A DNA stretch of 64,000 nt from JBJGXI01 sp045635475 (lineage in GTDB: Bacteria; Bacillota; Bacilli; Bacillales; Amphibacillaceae), in the NCBI RefSeq assembly GCF_045635475.1, contig NZ_JBJGXI010000022.1, positions 1-64,000 of the forward strand, given 5' to 3'. A model generated the notes under the pieces. It saw only the letters and a program-made list of their open reading frames with translations, was not told where the DNA came from and did no database searches. Both the position numbers and the translations under genes were made by a program. Position 1 is the stretch's first letter; each line of letters starts with the position of its first letter. Below are positions 35,787 to 43,952 of the stretch, piece after piece.

Positions 35787-36377
35787 TTATTCTGCAGGTT
35801 TTTTCTCCATTACTTTATCAATTAAACCATATTCTTTTGCTTTGTGTGCTTCCATGAAGTTATCGCGATCTGTATCGCGCTCGATTACTTCCATTGGTTG
35901 ACCTGTACGTTCAGAAAGAATTGTGTTTAATTTTTTACGCATCTCGATGATTCGTTTTGCGTGAATCTGGATATCAGATGCTTGCCCTTGTGTGCCTCCT
36001 AGTGGTTGGTGAATCATTACTTCACTATTTGGTAGCGCATAACGTTTACCAGGCTCACCTGCTGCTAGTAAGAATGCTCCCATGGATGCTGCCATACCGA
36101 TACAAATTGTAGATACATTTGGTTTAATGAACTGCATTGTATCATAGATTGCCATTCCGGCAGTGATCGAGCCACCAGGGGAATTAATGTATAAAGAAAT
36201 ATCTTTCTCTGGATCTTCTGCTGCTAGGAAAAGTAGCTGTGCAACAATGCTGTTTGATACGTTATCATCGATGCCGCTTCCTAACATAATAATACGGTCT
36301 TTTAATAGTCGTGAATAAATATCGTATGCACGTTCTCCGCGGTTAGTTTGTTCAATAACTGTTGGAATTAGATTCAT
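35787..36377 (-). CDS. clpP: ATP-dependent Clp protease proteolytic subunit
   Basis: The serine protease core of ClpCP/ClpXP, degrading unfolded and regulatory proteins. 196 residues with catalytic Ser98 (GMAASMGAF), His123 (MIHQPLGG) and Asp172. It lacks a long propeptide, as in Bacilli. AAGGAGGATAA is upstream of the ATG. The promoter region contains a CtsR box, so induction by heat and other protein-damaging stress is expected. The only long plus-to-minus switch among the backbone genes of this window. Confidence 0.98.
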   Translation of the reverse strand: MNLIPTVIEQTNRGERAYDIYSRLLKDRIIMLGSGIDDNVSNSIVAQLLFLAAEDPEKDISLYINSPGGSITAGMAIYDTMQFIKPNVSTICIGMAASMGAFLLAAGEPGKRYALPNSEVMIHQPLGGTQGQASDIQIHAKRIIEMRKKLNTILSERTGQPMEVIERDTDRDNFMEAHKAKEYGLIDKVMEKKPAE

Positions 36378-36431
36378 TCAATTTATCCTCCTTAAGCTTT
36401 GTTCAATATGCTTATTGTAACTAAGTACATC

Positions 36432-36459
36432 TTAAACTAAATGGTCAATAAAGGTCAAA
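36432..36459 (-). promoter_or_regulatory. CtsR operator and clpP promoter
   Basis: GGTCAATAAAGGTCAAA at 36443-36459 is a direct heptad repeat with the CtsR spacing (RGTCAAA-NAN-RGTCAAA). On the minus strand its complement supplies TTGACC as a -35, with TAAGAT 18 nt on as a possible -10, so CtsR would cover the promoter. Confidence 0.88.
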
Positions 36460-36503
36460 CGATAAGCTGTTTACCTATTAAAAAATAAGGCTTCTTTCTA
36501 AAG

Positions 36504-37062
36504 GTTGTTGTTATTTCACGTAGTATCTAAACTCCTGCAAAATTTTGAGAGTGCTTGCACCGCTCCGGAAATGCACTTCGCTTTCCGCGGGGGGCTAGTG
36601 AGCCTCCTTGCGCTTTCGCGCTGCGGGGTCTCACTTAGACCCTTTCTTAAGGACTACAGGCTAAAACCGTCCATGCCGGACAACGCCTGCATAACCCTTG
36701 CCGGGCCTCAGGAGTCGAAGTGCATTTCCTCCGCTATAAAGGTGATTGCTCTTTATGACGGGTGATTGGAGCTCCAGGCAGTCGATCTTCGAAAATGAAA
36801 ACCGCATTTTCTTCGTGCGGTGTAATTCGGGGAAGTTAATTCAAAGTCCTGCGGGAAAAGCGCGAGCTGAAGATCCACTCAGAAGCGCATTTTGGGACTG
36901 CGATTACTCGTCCCACCGAAAACATTTGCTTCTGAGTTAGCTGAAGCCGTGCCTGTTTAAAGAAAAACGCTTTAAACTAGCGTAAAGTGACTGCCTGGAG
37001 CGGAAATCACAAGCACTATGTCGCATTTTCATTTCAATTATGAAGTTTAAAAAACAACAAAC
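36504..37062. repeat. GC-rich repeat family 2, long composite copy
   Basis: The same ends as the copy at 11182-11326: GTTGTTGTTATT, GAGAGTGCTTGCACCGCTCC on the left and GACTGCCTGGAGCGGAAATCAC, AAAACAACAA on the right. About 410 bp is inserted in the loop. Inside is an inverted unit GGAAATGCACTTCG (36567-36580) / CGAAGTGCATTTCC (36716-36729) and a second one based on CTCAGAAGC / GCTTCTGAG. It is clearly richer in GC than its flanks. Similar blocks are common intergenic repeats in Bacillaceae. It has no credible gene: open frames through it lack ribosome binding sites and conserved motifs. Confidence 0.8.
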
Positions 37063-37393
37063 TTTACGAAAAAGCCAAAAATAATTATGTAGATAAGGTG
37101 AGCTTTTATCATCATAGTCCCTATATTACATCGTATGTATTAATTGTAGCGTAAATTACCTAAATTCAGCGTTCCCTTTTTTACACAATATAAACATGGC
37201 AGCATAGGTTTTGTCAGTAGTAGGAATTGATTGATATTACTATAAAATGCCTATTTTCTACAATAGTGTGGTTTTAGAACTTAGTTAAATTTCCATAGAA
37301 AGCATAAAGGGTTCTGGTATTTTATGTTAAAGTTACATAAGAAGATTATGCAAAGAATAGAAATTTATGTTGAATTTGAGGAGGGAGGCTGTA
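37063..37393. other. AT-rich gap between repeat and membrane protein gene
   Basis: About 330 bp without a reading frame that has a ribosome binding site. No clear promoter or hairpin was seen. Confidence 0.4.
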
Positions 37394-37795
37394 CTGAAAA
37401 TGAATAAGTTACTTTTTAAAACGGTCATTGGTATTATTCTTCTAATGGTAATATCCTTAGTCCTTAAAGAGTATAAGGTAGTACTTAATTACAGTGGGGA
37501 AGGAATGATACTTTACGGACTTTTAATCAGTTTTCTCTACTTGTTATTCGGAATTTTAATTGAGTCAGAAAAAGTTAAAAAGATTATTGCTTTAAAAAAG
37601 GTTAAGGTAGATTGCGCTAAGGCTGTCCTTACGCTGATCCTTATTATATTTTCCACTATACCATTTGGAAGTTGGATACTATGGTTTGGGATTGACGGTT
37701 TTAATGCCATCAATCCATTGAGAAGCTTAGAAATAAGAGCAATAATGGGTGTGTTGGCAGGAATCTTATTGGTCCGATCCCTTAGTGAAAACTAA
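37394..37795 (+). CDS. Four-helix membrane protein, paralogue 1
   Basis: About 131-133 residues with four hydrophobic helices and the closing motif GVLAGILLVRSLSEN. It resembles the protein at 54881-55285, which ends SVLAGTMLVRSFVDNK and shares the spacing of helices and the GxLxE...K loop after helix 2. I do not recognise the family. GGAGGGAGG lies at 37380-37388: CTG 37394 is 5 nt from it and ATG 37400 is 11 nt away, so either may be the start. The coordinates here use CTG because the paralogue has the same CTG-AAA arrangement. Confidence 0.65.
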   Translation: MKMNKLLFKTVIGIILLMVISLVLKEYKVVLNYSGEGMILYGLLISFLYLLFGILIESEKVKKIIALKKVKVDCAKAVLTLILIIFSTIPFGSWILWFGIDGFNAINPLRSLEIRAIMGVLAGILLVRSLSEN

Positions 37796-37864
37796 GCTAA
37801 AAATCGCTTCCATACAAATGTTGACACGTTTATAGGAAATTTGCCATATCCACAAGATTTACGA

Positions 37865-37919
37865 AAATAGACAAAAAATGCCTTGATTCCAATAGTGAAA
37901 TCAAGACATAAGTCTATTA
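37865..37919 (+). terminator. Nested hairpin after the membrane protein gene
   Basis: Outer arms AATAGAC / GTCTATT and inner arms CTTGATT / AATCAAG, both perfect, followed by AGCAATTTTTTGC. A possible terminator, or a small structured RNA element, 70 bp after the stop codon. Confidence 0.5.
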
Positions 37920-38038
37920 GCAATTTTTTGCAAGGTGTTTTTGTAATGATTTCCTACATTTGTATTGAAATCCTTTATAACCTATGCAGACAAATACCTA
38001 GTGGTATGGGCACAATTTATAGATAGGAAAAACAGTAA

Positions 38039-38067
38039 TTGAAATAAGCAGCGCTATCGGTTATAAT
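38039..38067 (+). promoter_or_regulatory. Sigma-A promoter of tRNA-Arg
   Basis: TTGAAA at 38039-38044, 17-nt spacer, TATAAT at 38062-38067, 33 bp before the mature tRNA 5' end. Confidence 0.8.
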
Positions 38068-38099
38068 GGTTTTTGTCACAAATTTAATAAAGTTGTCTT

Positions 38100-38172
38100 G
38101 CGCCCGTAGCTCAGGGGATAGAGCATTGGTTTCCGGTACCAAGAGTCGGGGGTTCAAATCCCTCCGGGCGCG
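38100..38172 (+). tRNA. tRNA-Arg(CCG)
   Basis: A full cloverleaf: acceptor GCGCCCG / CGGGCGC, D arm GCTC-GAGC, anticodon arm TTGGT-TTCCGGT-ACCAA (anticodon CCG, reading CGG), T arm with TTCAAAT. The discriminator is G and the CCA end is not encoded. It has its own promoter and terminator, so it is a single-gene unit. It lies within the accessory region, and tRNA genes are frequent targets for integration. Confidence 0.95.
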
Positions 38173-38188
38173 TTACATTATTTCCAGT

Positions 38189-38232
38189 AAGCCAAGGACC
38201 TCCATATGATATGGAGGTCCTTGGCTTTTTTC
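38189..38232 (+). terminator. tRNA-Arg terminator
   Basis: An unusually long near-perfect stem (GCCAAGGACCTCCATAT with its complement, about 17 bp, 1-nt loop plus closing pairs) followed by TTTTTT. Confidence 0.95.
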
Positions 38233-38303
38233 TTACGCAATCATACTATTTCGGATTACTCCAAAGTTTTGCTAAAATGACACTATTGAACTTGGAGGTA
38301 GCT

Positions 38304-39401
38304 ATGAAAAATAATAATTTACAGCGTTTGGAAAATGCTGAGTTAATACAAGAAGCAGCATCCTTTATAAGAACGTGTTACTTCGAACTTGGGAAAAACG
38401 AGATTCAGATTGAGCAACGAATAGATGAAGTGATTTCAGAAATTAACGAAACGGGAACCTATAAGCATAGTTTTGAGGAATTGAGTCATGGAGCAAAAAT
38501 GGCCTGGCGCAATTCCAATCGTTGCATTGGACGGTTGTTTTGGAATCGCTTGAAGGTGATTGATGCTAGAGAGATCACCGAGGCGTCTGATGTGTTTGAT
38601 TTGCTTTTTAAGCATATTGTGTTTGCTACAAATAATGGTAAAGTCCAGTCTGCGATTACGATATTTAATGCAGATGCAGGTAACAATCGGACAGTGAGAA
38701 TCTGGAACCATCAGCTATTACGCTATGCAGGCTATCAAACCGCAGACGGTATCATCGGTGATCCGGCGTCTGTGGCATTTACGGAGCGATGCATGGAGCT
38801 TGGCTGGGAGGGAAAGTTTGGTGCGTTTGATATCCTTCCATTAGTGGTGCAAATAGATGAGGATGAACCTCAATGGATGGATATTCCGGCCGATATTATT
38901 GTTGAAGTTGTGATCGAGCACCCTAATCATGACCTTTTTGGCGAACGAGAAGTGAAGTGGTATGCAGTGCCGATTATTGCAGATATGCGTCTTGAGATTG
39001 GCGGGATCAACTATGGCTGTGCCCCTTTTAACGGCTGGTATATGGGCACGGAGATTGGAGCTAGAAACCTTGCAGATACAGATCGGTACAATTTGTTGCC
39101 GGCCGTTGCTGAGCATTTAGGGTTGGACACAAATTCAAACCGTTCTTTGTGGAAAGACGAAGCGCTAGTCGAACTGAACAAAGCTGTTCTCCAATCTTTC
39201 CAAAAAGCAGGCGTTACGATCGTTGACCACCATACGGCAGCACAGCAGTTTAAGATGTTTGAAGAAAAAGAGGCAAAAGCAGAACGAGAGCTCACTGGCA
39301 GGTGGTCATGGTTAATTCCACCACTGTCACCTGCGTCTACACATATTTTTCATAGCCATTATGATGATCTGACGCAGAAGCCTAATTTCTTTCATCAGTA
39401 A
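38304..39401 (+). CDS. nos: Nitric oxide synthase oxygenase
   Basis: A bacterial NOS consisting of the oxygenase domain only: it oxidises L-arginine to NO and citrulline using haem and tetrahydrofolate/biopterin, with electrons from host flavodoxins or reductases. 365 residues, near B. subtilis YflM. The haem-thiolate Cys is C74 in WRNSNRCIGR. The arginine-binding segment GWYMGTEIGARNL and the dimer/pterin region SWLIPPLSPASTHIFH are present. ATG 38304 follows GGAGGTAGCT; the frame is open from 38211, but that part lies in the tRNA terminator. The gene stands alone, next to tRNA-Arg. In Bacilli NOS-derived NO protects against oxidative stress and antibiotics. Confidence 0.96.
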   Translation: MKNNNLQRLENAELIQEAASFIRTCYFELGKNEIQIEQRIDEVISEINETGTYKHSFEELSHGAKMAWRNSNRCIGRLFWNRLKVIDAREITEASDVFDLLFKHIVFATNNGKVQSAITIFNADAGNNRTVRIWNHQLLRYAGYQTADGIIGDPASVAFTERCMELGWEGKFGAFDILPLVVQIDEDEPQWMDIPADIIVEVVIEHPNHDLFGEREVKWYAVPIIADMRLEIGGINYGCAPFNGWYMGTEIGARNLADTDRYNLLPAVAEHLGLDTNSNRSLWKDEALVELNKAVLQSFQKAGVTIVDHHTAAQQFKMFEEKEAKAERELTGRWSWLIPPLSPASTHIFHSHYDDLTQKPNFFHQ

Positions 39402-39583
39402 AGGACATGTATGGTTATTATCATAATATTTGTTAATGATTCTGTAGAGTAATTATGAAATTGATTCAGTTATCTTAATTTTACAACTTTTTATACTTTT
39501 TATATTGACAGTCGAATTTCTGCGTGCTAAACTTCGTATTAATGAAATTGATAATTTAAATTAATTGAATAGTAATTCGTTTT
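39402..39583. other. Intergenic region with promoter of the first S-box unit
   Basis: No gene. TTGACA at 39505-39510 and TAAACT at 39528-39533 (17-nt spacer) form a good sigma-A promoter about 50 bp upstream of the riboswitch. Confidence 0.75.
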
Positions 39584-39744
39584 CTTATCCAGAGAGGTGG
39601 AGGGACTGGCCCGATGAAACCCGGCAACCATTAAGTATTTTTATATACTTGAAAAGGTGCCAATTCCTGCGAGCGTTATGCTTGGGAGATAAGAGAGACT
39701 AACTTTATTAGTATGCCTCTCTGTTTCCGCAGAGAGGCTTTTTT
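39584..39744 (+). ncRNA. SAM-I (S-box) riboswitch upstream of metX, with terminator
   Basis: The S-box core is present: CTTATCCAGAGAGGTGGAGG, then GGACTGGCCCGATGAAACCC, CGGCAACC, a P3 hairpin, AAGGTGCCAATTCCTGC and the closing GAGATAAGAG (about 39686-39695). The intrinsic terminator is GCCTCTCTG / CAGAGAGGC with TTTTTT (39715-39744). When SAM is bound the terminator forms, so metX is expressed only when SAM is low. Confidence 0.97.
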
Positions 39745-39781
39745 GATGGATATTTTCTTGGAAGGGTGGTAGGTGACGCCG

Positions 39782-40870
39782 ATGAAAGCAACAGTCGCCA
39801 CATTTAGGGAGACAGGGACAATTGATATTGGTGAACTCGTATTGGAATCAGGAAAGACTCTTCCGAAAGTAGAGCTAGCCTATGAACGAATTGGTTCAAC
39901 GTCTGATCCTGTTATTCTTATATGCCATGCTTTAACTGGTAGTCAGCATGCTGTAGGAACGGAAGAAAGCCCTGGCTATTGGGCAAATTTAATTAAATCT
40001 GGTGGTTATATTGATTCCGACCAGTTTCAAACGATTTCGTTTAACGTATTAGGTGGATGCAATGGTAGCACGGGTCCATTGAGTATTAATCCAATCACAG
40101 GAGAAGCTTATCGTACCGATTTTCCTTTTGTTACGGTACGTGACATGGTGAATGCACAATATAAAGCATTAAAGCAGTTAGGAATTGATCATGTAAAGGC
40201 AGTTACTGGCGGATCGCTCGGTGGCATGCAGGCGCTAGAATGGGGAATTTTATATCCCGATTATATGGATCTATTATTTCCGGTAGCCGTAACACCTTAC
40301 CTAAACGATTATGCAATTGCATTTAATAACATTGCTCGATTAGCTATCCTGCAAGATCCAAAATGGAACAACGGTAATTACACTGCTGAAACGATTCCAG
40401 AGCACGGGCTTAGCTTAGCGAGAATGATTGGTATGATCACGTATCGCTCCGGAGATTTATTTAATGAACGCTTTGGACGTGAGCAGCGAGCACCAGCAGG
40501 AGTTGCGCATGAAGAGATAGCTTATGAAATTGAATCTTACCTTGATTATCAAGGTAAAAAATTAACAAAACGGTTTGATGCCAACAGTTACTTGTATTTA
40601 TTAAAAGCGATGGATACGTACGATATTGGTCGCGATCGTGGCGGATGGAAAAAAGCAGCTGCACTAATAGAAGCACCAATTTACTCGATTAGTTATAGCG
40701 GTGATTTACTCTTCCCGCCAAGAGAATTAAACGCCTTTATCAGCCATATGCAAAGGCTAGGCAAGGAAGCAACCTATTATGAAGTAGGAACGAAATTTGG
40801 TCATGATGGGTTTCTTGTAGAATTTGAAAAATGGGCACCGATTATCCAAAGTAAGTTAACGACGAATTAA
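39782..40870 (+). CDS. metX: Homoserine O-acetyltransferase MetX
   Basis: Transfers acetyl from acetyl-CoA to L-homoserine, the committed step of the transsulfhydrylation route to methionine. About 362 residues of alpha/beta-hydrolase fold. The nucleophile elbow GGSLGGMQALEW, the upstream NVLGGCNGSTGP oxyanion segment, and the catalytic Asp (SGDLLFPP) and His (FGHDGFL) are in order. ATG 39782 and GTG 39773 are both possible; AGGGTGG and TAGGTGA respectively precede them. It has its own S-box; the next gene has another. Confidence 0.95.
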   Translation: MKATVATFRETGTIDIGELVLESGKTLPKVELAYERIGSTSDPVILICHALTGSQHAVGTEESPGYWANLIKSGGYIDSDQFQTISFNVLGGCNGSTGPLSINPITGEAYRTDFPFVTVRDMVNAQYKALKQLGIDHVKAVTGGSLGGMQALEWGILYPDYMDLLFPVAVTPYLNDYAIAFNNIARLAILQDPKWNNGNYTAETIPEHGLSLARMIGMITYRSGDLFNERFGREQRAPAGVAHEEIAYEIESYLDYQGKKLTKRFDANSYLYLLKAMDTYDIGRDRGGWKKAAALIEAPIYSISYSGDLLFPPRELNAFISHMQRLGKEATYYEVGTKFGHDGFLVEFEKWAPIIQSKLTTN

Positions 40871-40900
40871 GGTGTTCAAAAAAAGTGAATAGATATGGAT

Positions 40901-41059
40901 CTCTTATCCAGAGAGGCGGAGGGACTGGCCCGACGAAGCCCGGCAACCATTAAGCTATACGTAGCTTGAGAAGGTGCTAAATCCTGCAGGAATATTATTC
41001 CTGGCAGATAAGAGGAGGAATGAAATATTATGCCCTCTTCTTTGGAAGAGGGTTTTTTT
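40901..41059 (+). ncRNA. SAM-I (S-box) riboswitch upstream of metY, with terminator
   Basis: A second S-box with nearly the same core (CTTATCCAGAGAGGCGGAGG, CCCGGCAACC, AAGGTGCTAAATCCTGC, GATAAGAG at 41007-41014) and a different P3/P4. The terminator is CCCTCTTC / GGAAGAGGG with TTTTTTT (41033-41059). It controls metY and, through short gaps, probably the transporter and acsA. Confidence 0.97.
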
Positions 41060-41091
41060 ATACAGCAAAATTTACTTAGGGGGAATTTACA

Positions 41092-42885
41092 ATGACTGAA
41101 CATAATACAACGTACGATTTAGAAACACTAACACTACACGGCGGGCAGGCACCCGACCCAACAACAGGCTCAAGAGCAGTACCAATCTATCAAACAACTT
41201 CTTACGTATTTCACGATACAGAGCACGCCGAGCGATTATTCGCACTAGATGAGCCAGGGAATATTTATTCGCGTATCGGTAACCCAACGGTCGATGTGTT
41301 TGAGAAACGAATGGCGCTTCTAGAGGATGGGGTTGCGGCAGTAGCAACTTCTTCCGGGATGTCAGCTATTACACTATCAATCTTGAATCTGGCAAGTGCA
41401 GGAGATGAAATTGTTGCCGGTACGAACCTGTACGGTGGAACATACAATCTTTTCGCAATCACACTGCCAAGGTACGGCATCAATGTTAAATTCGTTGATC
41501 CAACCAATCCGGAAAATTTTAAAGAAGCGATCAATGAGAAAACAAAAGCGGTGTTCGGCGAAATAATTGGTAATCCAGGATTACAAGTGTTGGACGTAGA
41601 AGCGGTCGCAGCGATTGCTCATGATGCAGGAGTTCCACTAATTGTCGATAATACATTCGCAACACCGTATGTGTGTAAGCCAATTACCTTAGGTGCAGAT
41701 ATCGTTGTACATTCTGCTACAAAATGGATTGGCGGACACGGAACATCAATCGGCGGCATCATTATCGATGGCGGACGCTTTAACTGGAATTCAGAAAAGT
41801 ACCCAACCTTTACACAACCAGATCCAAGCTATAACGGAATACAGTACGCCGTTGATTTTGGAACACTAGCTTTTATTACGAAGGTTCGTGTGCAATTACT
41901 TCGCGATTTCGGGGCAGCACTTAGTCCTTATAATGCATTTCAGCTTATCCAAGGATTAGAAACATTGCATTTACGAGTGGAGCGCCATAACCGTAATGCT
42001 GCAGAGCTTGCGACTCACTTGGAAAATCATCCTGCAGTAGATTGGGTTAGCTACCCAGGATTAGAGAGTCATCCGTCACACGAGCTTTCTAAACGAATCT
42101 TGAAAGACGGCTTTGGTTCGATGATTGTGTTCGGTATAAAAGGTGGAAAAGAAGCAGGAAGAAAGCTGATTAATAATGTGTCACTTTGGTCACACGTAGC
42201 AAACGTAGGGGACGCGAAATCATTAATCATACATCCAGCATCAACAACACACCAACAGTTATCGAAGCAGCAGCTTGAAGAAACAGGCGTTAAAGAAGAA
42301 CTTGTTCGCCTATCTGTTGGTATTGAGTCAGTAAGAGACATTACAAACGATTTAGATCAAGCATTAGTGAAGGCAACTGGTATTGGAGCATCTGAAAAAA
42401 CAGAAGTTGTTGTAAATGATGAAGGTGTCATCAAGTGGGCGTTAAGCAGTGCCAACGAACGAACAATAGTGGATGGCAAGGAAGTTACTCGCCAAAAAAC
42501 ATTGGCAGTTGTCGGACTAAGCGGTAAAGAAGCAAGACCAAGCTACCGGTTAGCAAGAAAAATGCAACGTCTTGGTTATAAAATTATTCCGGTTAATCCG
42601 AGAGAGACCGAAATTCTTGGTGAAACAGCATATCCAGATTTGAAGAGCGTCCCAGAACCAATTGATATTGTGCAAGTATTTAGAAGCCCAGAAGCAGCAA
42701 TCGGAATTGCCCATGAAGCAGTTGAAGTGAAGCCGAAGATCTTTTGGTTGCAGGAAGGTGTTGTGTCACCGGAAGCAGCAGAGATTGCAAGAGATGCAGG
42801 TTTACAAGTGGTGCATAACCGATGTACGTATAAAGAAGCACAGCGTTTAAGAGGAACAATCAGCACGTATGCATGTGAAATTTAA
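41092..42885 (+). CDS. metY: O-acetylhomoserine sulfhydrylase (MetY) fused to a CoA-binding domain
   Basis: A 597-residue two-domain protein. Residues 1-430 are a complete Cys/Met-metabolism PLP enzyme that makes homocysteine and acetate from O-acetylhomoserine and sulfide; PLP Lys211 lies in VHSATKWIGGHGTS, with YSRIGNPT and TSSGMSAI upstream. After a linker (about 435-467), residues 468-590 are a YccU/YneT-type Rossmann CoA-binding domain (KTLAVVGLSGKEARPSYRLARKMQ ... FWLQEGVVSPEAAEIARDAG). Normal MetY ends near 430, so this is a fusion, with no stop or frame change at the joint. GGGGGAATTTACA precedes the ATG. The added domain could sense or bind CoA or an acyl-CoA, tying the enzyme to the acetyl-CoA-using MetX step; this is inference. 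Confidence 0.93.
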   Translation: MTEHNTTYDLETLTLHGGQAPDPTTGSRAVPIYQTTSYVFHDTEHAERLFALDEPGNIYSRIGNPTVDVFEKRMALLEDGVAAVATSSGMSAITLSILNLASAGDEIVAGTNLYGGTYNLFAITLPRYGINVKFVDPTNPENFKEAINEKTKAVFGEIIGNPGLQVLDVEAVAAIAHDAGVPLIVDNTFATPYVCKPITLGADIVVHSATKWIGGHGTSIGGIIIDGGRFNWNSEKYPTFTQPDPSYNGIQYAVDFGTLAFITKVRVQLLRDFGAALSPYNAFQLIQGLETLHLRVERHNRNAAELATHLENHPAVDWVSYPGLESHPSHELSKRILKDGFGSMIVFGIKGGKEAGRKLINNVSLWSHVANVGDAKSLIIHPASTTHQQLSKQQLEETGVKEELVRLSVGIESVRDITNDLDQALVKATGIGASEKTEVVVNDEGVIKWALSSANERTIVDGKEVTRQKTLAVVGLSGKEARPSYRLARKMQRLGYKIIPVNPRETEILGETAYPDLKSVPEPIDIVQVFRSPEAAIGIAHEAVEVKPKIFWLQEGVVSPEAAEIARDAGLQVVHNRCTYKEAQRLRGTISTYACEI

Positions 42886-42909
42886 TTAAAAAAACTAGGG
42901 GGATTTACA

Positions 42910-43914
42910 ATGAAAAAAAGACCATTGATAGATATTAGAAGTTTTTTGGCGATTGTTGTATTAGGATTAGTGATTGTTTTGGCTACAGGATGCTCTAGCT
43001 CGAATGCAAGCTCAGAAGGAAAACCAGAACAAATTAGACTGGATTACGCGTATTACTCTCCAACAAGTTTAGTATTGAAAAAGTTTGGCTGGGCTGAGGA
43101 AGAATTTGCAGATGATGATATTGAAGTTACATGGGCATTAAGCCAAGGAAGTAACAAAGCTCTTGAATTCTTAAATAGTGACAGTGTTGATTTTGGCTCA
43201 ACAGCAGGTGCTGCGGCATTAATGTCCAAAGCAAATGGCGCACCGATCAAGAACGTGTACATTTATTCGAAGCCAGAATGGACGGCAATGGTGACGAATC
43301 CAGATTCAGGTATCACGTCTCTACAGGATTTGCGTGGTAAAGAGGTTGCAGCAACAATTGGAACTGACCCTTATATTTTCTTACTTCGTTCACTAGCAGC
43401 AGAAGGTGTACCGGTAGATGAAGTAGAAATTGTCAATTTGCAGCATGGTGATGGCGCATCTGCACTTGCATCTGGTTCCGTTGATGCATGGGCTGGCTTG
43501 GATCCGCACATGGCACGATTAGAACTAGAATCTGGAGCAGAGCTATTTTACCGAAATGCAGATTTCAACACGTATGGTTTCCTTAACGTAAGAGAAGAAT
43601 TTGCGGAAAATTATCCTGACTATGTGAACCGCGTGATCAAAGTTTATGAGAAAGCTAGAAACTGGATCATAGAAAATCCAGAAGAAGCAGCAGAATTACT
43701 AGCGGAAGAAGCTGGGATTGACGTAGAAGTGGCGAAAAAGCAATTAGAGCGAAATGATTTCTCAGAGCCAATACCAGGCGATGTTCATTACGAAGCAATT
43801 GTTGCTGCTGGTAAGGTATTACAAGAAGGCGAAGTTATTGAAGCGGATGTAGATGTGGAAGCTTTAACTACTGAGCTAATTGAGTCTACCTATGCAGAAG
43901 AGGTTATCGAGTAA
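42910..43914 (+). CDS. ssuA: Aliphatic-sulfonate-type ABC transporter substrate-binding lipoprotein
   Basis: A 334-residue lipoprotein: basic N-terminus, hydrophobic stretch and lipobox LATGC with Cys28, then a periplasmic-binding fold of the NMT1/SsuA group (DYAYYSPTSLVLKKFGWAEEEF, GSNKALEFLNSDSVDFGSTAGAAALM, RGKEVAATIGTDPYIFL). Known relatives bind alkanesulfonates or taurine. Its place under the S-box with metY makes a sulfur source or methionine precursor likely. No desulfonating monooxygenase (ssuD) is nearby, so the ligand is open. GGGGGATTTACA precedes the ATG, 24 bp after metY. Confidence 0.88.
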   Translation: MKKRPLIDIRSFLAIVVLGLVIVLATGCSSSNASSEGKPEQIRLDYAYYSPTSLVLKKFGWAEEEFADDDIEVTWALSQGSNKALEFLNSDSVDFGSTAGAAALMSKANGAPIKNVYIYSKPEWTAMVTNPDSGITSLQDLRGKEVAATIGTDPYIFLLRSLAAEGVPVDEVEIVNLQHGDGASALASGSVDAWAGLDPHMARLELESGAELFYRNADFNTYGFLNVREEFAENYPDYVNRVIKVYEKARNWIIENPEEAAELLAEEAGIDVEVAKKQLERNDFSEPIPGDVHYEAIVAAGKVLQEGEVIEADVDVEALTTELIESTYAEEVIE

Positions 43915-43952
43915 GCAAACTAGATTTACGGAAAAGATAGGAGGGAATCAAC

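Noticed and set aside
36505..36940. Two open frames of 86 and 64 codons
   Set aside because: Both lie inside the GC-rich palindromic repeat, lack ribosome binding sites and show no protein-like motif.
40871..40900. Another end of repeat family 1 (GTTCAAAAAAAG before the second S-box)
   Set aside because: Only one arm is present, with no inverted partner or internal blocks.
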